Assembly (NCBI RefSeq): GCF_900107455.1
Contig: NZ_FNQB01000001.1
Location: 496,001-560,000, forward strand
Reading direction: 5' to 3'
DNA length: 64,000 nt
From: Asanoa ishikariensis
GTDB lineage: Bacteria; Actinomycetota; Actinomycetes; Mycobacteriales; Micromonosporaceae
The notes under the pieces are model-generated. The model was not told the DNA's origin. It was given only the letters and a program-made list of their open reading frames with translations, and did no database searches. The translations under genes and the position numbers were made by a program. Positions 60,364-64,000 of the stretch are shown piece by piece; within the stretch, counting starts at the first letter, position 1, and each line of letters begins with the position of its first letter.

Positions 60364-61268
60364 CGTGACGTCCTTCGCTGTAGCAGGCCGTAGAGCCACA
60401 TGACGAGCGCGACGACGAGGACCATCCCGAGCGCCATCGCCTTGCCGAGGTTCTCGCGGCCGAGGAGCACTTCGCTGGTCAGCGCGGAGCGGATCTGCAG
60501 CGGCACGATCGGGCTGCCCTGGCTGACCAGTGCGGCCGCGGTGGCGTACGCCGAGAACGCGTTGGCGAACAGCAGCAGGGTGGAGCCGATGAACGCGGGC
60601 GCGAGCAGGGGAGCCGCCACGCGTCGCCAGTAGTAGAAGGTCGACCCGCCCAGGCTCTCGGTCGCCTCACGCCATTGTGGACGGACCCCGTCGAGCGCCG
60701 GCAGAAAGACGATGACCATCAAAGGAATCTGGAAGTACGTGTAGACGAGGACCAGGCCGGGCAGGTCGAAGAGCCACATGCCGCCCGAGAAGATGTCGAT
60801 GCCGAGCGAGTCCTTGAGGAACACCGTGACGAACCCGGAAAAGCCGATCGTCGCGATGAACGCGAACGCCAGCGTCACGCCGCCGAACTGGGCCAGCACG
60901 CCGCACGCCGAGGTGACGAGCCGGCGGACCAGGCTGTCCGGTCCGGCGGTCACCACCGCGTAGGCGACCAGCGCGCCGATCACCGCACCGAGGATCGCCG
61001 TCACCGCCGACAGCGTGATGCTGCGGACGAAGGCTTCGACGATGTAGTCGTCCGCCAGCGCAGAGATGTTCTCGAGCGTGGGACGGCCGTCGTCACCCGC
61101 GAACGCTCCGACGACCACGACGATCGTCGGAATGAACAGGAAGACGGCGACGTAAACGAAGAACGGCACGACGCCCAGCAGATCGCGTATCCGCGACCGG
61201 TGGCGCCGACCACCCCGTACACCGGTGGTGGTCGGCGCCTCGAGCGTCCCCGTTGTGGGGGCGGTCAT
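60351..61268 (-). CDS. ABC permease, PotB type
   Basis: The protein has 305 residues from ATG 61268, three bases after the lipoprotein gene. A Thr-rich and then basic N-terminus precedes six membrane helices (VVPFFVYVAVFLFIPTIVVVVGAF; AVTAILGAVIGALVAYAVVTA; GVTLAFAFIATIG). EAA loop: REATESLGGSTFYYWRRVAAPLLAPAFIGS. First permease of the spermidine/iron/thiamine-type importer. Confidence 0.9.
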   Translation of the reverse strand: MTAPTTGTLEAPTTTGVRGGRRHRSRIRDLLGVVPFFVYVAVFLFIPTIVVVVGAFAGDDGRPTLENISALADDYIVEAFVRSITLSAVTAILGAVIGALVAYAVVTAGPDSLVRRLVTSACGVLAQFGGVTLAFAFIATIGFSGFVTVFLKDSLGIDIFSGGMWLFDLPGLVLVYTYFQIPLMVIVFLPALDGVRPQWREATESLGGSTFYYWRRVAAPLLAPAFIGSTLLLFANAFSAYATAAALVSQGSPIVPLQIRSALTSEVLLGRENLGKAMALGMVLVVALVMWLYGLLQRRTSRWLD

Positions 61269-61271
61269 CGG

Positions 61272-62402
61272 TTAACCGATTGCCTTGGCCCAGTTGGCGC
61301 CGAGGTATTCGTTGGCCGACTTGGTCTGGGCGTCGGTCAGGAAGACCGGGGTGCCGGTGACCGGGGGCAGCGCGTCGAACAGGGTCTTGTCGAGCGTGCC
61401 GGCCTTGGTCATGGCGTCGGCCCGCACCGGACGGGCGCCGCCCTTGAGCCACAGGTTCTGGCCCTCGTCGCTGTAGAGGAACTCCTGCCAGAGCCGGGCG
61501 GCCGCGGGGTGCGGGGCGTCGGCGCTGATGGCCTGGACGTAGTAGGAGCCGAGCACCGCGTTCGCGGGTACGACGGTCTTCCACTCGACCTTGCCCTTGA
61601 GCTTGGCGCCCTGGGCGACGTTCAGGTAGTCCCAGTCGAAGACGACCGGGGTCTGGCCCGACTCGATCGTCGCCGGGGTCGGGTCGACGGGCAGGAAGTT
61701 GCCCGACTTCTTCAGCGCACCGAAGAAGTCGACGCCCTTGGAGATGTCGTCGGCGGAGCCGCCGTTGCCCAGCGAAGCCGCGACGACGCCGTTGAACGCC
61801 GCGCCGGCCTGCGTCGGGTCACCGTTGAGGGCGATCTTCCCCTTGTACGCGGAGCCGAGCAGGTCGGCGATGCTCGTGGGAGCCGGCACCTTCGACGAGT
61901 CGTACCCGATCGACATGTAGCCGCCGTAGTCGTTGACCCACGTGCCACTGGCGTCCTTGAGCGCGGCCGGGATGTCGTCCCAGGTCGTGACCTTGTACGG
62001 GGCGAACGTGGCGGTGTTGGCCAGCGCCACCGCCGAGCCGAGGTCGAACACGTCCGGCGCGCCGCCCTGGCCCTTGAGTTGCTTGGCGGCGTTGATCTCG
62101 TCCTGGCTGGAGGCGTCCGGCTGCGCCGAGTTCACCTTGATGCCGTACTTGGCGGTGAAGGCGGTGATGATCTCGCCGTAGTTGGCCCAGTCCGGCGGCA
62201 GCGCGATGACGTTGAGCGCGCCTTCCTTCTTGGCTGCCTCGACGAGCTTGTCCAGCCCACCGAGGGCGGCGGCGTTCTGCGCCTTCGCCGCGTCACTCGC
62301 GGCGGCCTCGTTGTTGCTGGACGGCGGGGAGCACGCGGTAAGACCGACCATCGCGGCGGCAACCGCGACCAGGGCGGTCCCGCGGGTAATCGAGAATCGC
62401 AC
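61272..62402 (-). CDS. ABC solute-binding lipoprotein, extracellular family 1 (polyamine/iron/thiamine-like)
   Basis: The protein has 376 residues from GTG 62402, with GGGAGG upstream. Lipidated Cys24 after VGLTAC, then a short Asn/Ala linker and a family-1 fold (EGALNVIALPPDWANYGEIITAFTAKYGIKV, DVFDLGSAVALANTATFAPYKVTTWDDIP, GKIALNGDPTQAGAAFNGV, AARLWQEFLYSDEGQNLWLKGGARPVR). The layout lipoprotein-permease-permease-ATPase is that of polyamine, Fe3+, thiamine or phosphonate importers. No regulator or metabolic gene nearby narrows the ligand. Confidence 0.9.
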   Translation of the reverse strand: MRFSITRGTALVAVAAAMVGLTACSPPSSNNEAAASDAAKAQNAAALGGLDKLVEAAKKEGALNVIALPPDWANYGEIITAFTAKYGIKVNSAQPDASSQDEINAAKQLKGQGGAPDVFDLGSAVALANTATFAPYKVTTWDDIPAALKDASGTWVNDYGGYMSIGYDSSKVPAPTSIADLLGSAYKGKIALNGDPTQAGAAFNGVVAASLGNGGSADDISKGVDFFGALKKSGNFLPVDPTPATIESGQTPVVFDWDYLNVAQGAKLKGKVEWKTVVPANAVLGSYYVQAISADAPHPAAARLWQEFLYSDEGQNLWLKGGARPVRADAMTKAGTLDKTLFDALPPVTGTPVFLTDAQTKSANEYLGANWAKAIG

Positions 62403-62656
62403 GGATCCTCCCTTCTCGCCGATCCGTCTCTGGACCGGCCTCGTAGATTCTTTTGCCGGCATGATCATGCGGGGGACCTGCTTGCGAGCGGCGCAACAGC
62501 GGGAGGCCGCACTGTGGCGATTGGGTGGCCAGGCATTTCTCACACCCCGTTCGGCGGGCGGGATGGGCGCCGTCGTCCGAAACGTGCCTGTGCGTCAGGG
62601 CGGCGGTGAGTACGCGAGCCCATGCCGCCCGCCCGCCGAAGCAGCATCCTGAGCGG

Positions 62657-63955
62657 ATGCGGGGGAACCGACTGTTCGTTCAACTCGGAGCGCTGTGGCT
62701 CTTCGGCGGCGTCCTGGTGCCGACCGCGGTCGCCGCGCTCACCACGCTGCTCTGGGGAGCGGGGGACTACGTCTTCGTCGGCCTGGCGGTCGGCCTCGTG
62801 CTGTTCGCCGGCTACCTGTTGACGGTCGTCACGCTCACCGCCCCGGTCACCCGGCTCGGTGCGACCGTCCCCGCCCGCCTGCTCTGGGTGGTCATCGTCC
62901 TCGTCGGCGGCACCGTGCTGTGGTCCCAGGGCTGGGCGTTCGCCGACGCCGCCGAGCTCGGGATCAGCCACAACCCATGGTGGGTGGCACTCTTCGGCGG
63001 CCTCGCGTACGCGCTGGTCGCCGGTTTCCTGTTGCGTGGCTGGCGGCTCAACCTGACCGCCGTCGGCGTCCTGCTCGCCCTCACGGTAGGGGGTTTGGTG
63101 GCGCTGCGGGCAGCCGAGCCCGAGGAGCCGGCCGGGGTCAGCCACGGCGCGGTGTACGTCGTCGAGATACCCGGCTACACGCCCAGCGACGACACGTACG
63201 GCGACCGGATCGGCACCGGGCCGTTCATGCCGACCGACCGCAGCACGATTCCCGCACTCCAGTACGTCAACGTCTTCGGCTACGGCCCCGACAACCAGCG
63301 CCACCCGGGCGGCCCCGGCTGCGGCGAGACGCTGTTCGACTCACCGTTGAGCTCGGCGGAGTGCACCCCCGAACCGGGCGGCAACCTCGTCTACCGTCGC
63401 GGCGTCATCGAACACGGCTACCAGGTCGCCGCCGGATCCGGCTCGATCGTGGTGGTGGCGGGCTCGCTCGCGGTCGACCGGGACCTGCTCCGGTCCGCTG
63501 CCCGTTCGGTGCGCGCCGGCACCGCCACCGACGTCCCCAACATGACTGGCACGTTCTACGTCGCTGACGTACCCGGTTACTTGCCGCAGCCGTTCGGCAT
63601 GCCGCCCGGGGTTCAGTATCTGCGCGCCGACAACAAGAGTGGGGATCGCAGCGTGCGGATCACGGTCTTCGCGGTGCGGGCCGACCAGGGCGACCAGTGC
63701 TTCAACTCGACGTGCTCACCGGACGGGCCGGACCTGAAGTACCTGCGGCGCGGCGACGTGCACGGCTATGTCCAGCACCGGGGCGACATCATCGTCAGCG
63801 CCGAGGGTGGCCTCTTGGTCGACCGCGAGCTGCTGCGGCGTGTGGTGCTGGACGCTCGTCCCGCTACCGACGCCGAACTGCTGCGCGTTCCGCCCACCAC
63901 GCCGCCCGGTGACCGTTACGACCGGCTGCGCGGGTGGCTGCGTACCAACACCTAG
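62657..63955 (+). CDS. Membrane protein with two external cysteine-paired repeats
   Basis: The protein has 432 residues from ATG 62657. The N-terminal 155 residues contain four or five membrane helices (LGALWLFGGVLVPTAVAALTTLLW; GLAVGLVLFAGYLLTVVTL; LLWVVIVLVGGTVLW; LFGGLAYALVAGFLL; LTAVGVLLALTVGGLVAL). The rest is extracytoplasmic and made of two related repeats: (1) GAVYVVEIPGYTP...LQYVNVFGYG...GCGETLF..AEC...YRRGVIEHGYQV..DRDLLRSAA; (2) GTFYVADVPGYLP...VQYLRADN...CFNSTC...YLRRGDVHGYVQ..DRELLRRVV. Each has a Cys pair. No known family recognised. Confidence 0.7.
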   Translation: MRGNRLFVQLGALWLFGGVLVPTAVAALTTLLWGAGDYVFVGLAVGLVLFAGYLLTVVTLTAPVTRLGATVPARLLWVVIVLVGGTVLWSQGWAFADAAELGISHNPWWVALFGGLAYALVAGFLLRGWRLNLTAVGVLLALTVGGLVALRAAEPEEPAGVSHGAVYVVEIPGYTPSDDTYGDRIGTGPFMPTDRSTIPALQYVNVFGYGPDNQRHPGGPGCGETLFDSPLSSAECTPEPGGNLVYRRGVIEHGYQVAAGSGSIVVVAGSLAVDRDLLRSAARSVRAGTATDVPNMTGTFYVADVPGYLPQPFGMPPGVQYLRADNKSGDRSVRITVFAVRADQGDQCFNSTCSPDGPDLKYLRRGDVHGYVQHRGDIIVSAEGGLLVDRELLRRVVLDARPATDAELLRVPPTTPPGDRYDRLRGWLRTNT

Positions 63956-64000
63956 GTCGAGGTCCAGCCCTGCTGGCGCAGGCGTTCGACGCCGTCCAGC
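63952..64000 (-). CDS. Possible C-terminal end of a convergent gene (cut by window edge)
   Basis: An open minus-strand frame enters at the window edge and ends in TAG at 63954-63952, with tail LDGVERLRQQGWTST. Its stop shares a CTAG with the stop of the convergent membrane gene, an arrangement also seen at 8770-8773. Too short for identification. Confidence 0.35.
   Translation of the reverse strand, partial: LDGVERLRQQGWTST

Noticed and set aside
1-64000. tRNA, rRNA, riboswitch or phage attachment sequences
   Set aside because: No cloverleaf, rRNA core or repeated attachment core was recognised; a tRNAscan or Rfam run would be decisive.

Overview
The window is very GC-rich with dense, overlapping actinobacterial-style genes (frequent GTG/TTG starts, GTGA/ATGA junctions, Tat and lipoprotein exports, DHA2/MMPL exporters, HxlR/TetR/LacI regulators). 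It suggests a soil or plant-associated filamentous actinomycete, possibly Micromonosporaceae; the family is an inference. I see no rRNA, tRNA, insertion sequence, integrase, CRISPR array or replication origin, and no gene-free stretch longer than about 300 bases.

Layout. 1-8.8 kb: a two-component system cut by the window edge, an SDR/QueA-like pair, a DivIVA-like coiled-coil protein, an HxlR-SCP2 fusion regulator divergent from a methyltransferase, a secreted lipase, and a TetR/membrane-protein pair with two operators. 8.8-23.7 kb: a LacI-controlled locus with a cytoplasmic GH127, a sugar ABC importer without its own ATPase, and four exported proteins: a discoidin-metzincin-like peptidase, a Tat-exported GH127-LamG, a GH43-discoidin, and a 1105-residue six-hairpin-like glycosidase with two discoidin modules. 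The set resembles the Bifidobacterium system that strips beta-L-arabinofuranosides from hydroxyproline-rich plant glycoproteins, here with an added peptidase. 23.7-26.3 kb: a TetR/DHA2 efflux pair.

26.3-36.7 kb: four tandem paralogues of about 850 residues, each a secreted beta-helix protein with three C-terminal RVLDTR-type modules. Three have a GGCCGG-core hairpin just after the stop; the fourth is stop/start-coupled to its neighbour. 36.8-45.7 kb: a LacI repressor divergent from an arabinose operon (YtfQRT/YjfF-type furanose importer, araB, araA; no araD here), with two matching operators, one lying on a good promoter. Together with the glycosidase locus this would carry plant arabinose from polymer to ribulose-5-phosphate.

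45.7-64 kb: a MerR protein fused to a two-domain DnaN-like sliding clamp with a textbook MerR-type promoter; a luciferase-like oxidoreductase; an MMPL exporter coupled by ATGA to a LigC-type DNA ligase; an acyl-CoA synthetase; a YCII protein; a CapA-like protein; an HxlR/imine-reductase-like divergent pair; a polytopic GT-C-like protein; a Vat-like acetyltransferase; a four-gene ABC importer; and a membrane protein with two cysteine-paired external repeats.

The most unusual items are the arabinoglycoprotein locus with its own peptidase, the MerR-clamp fusion, and the four-gene beta-helix array.
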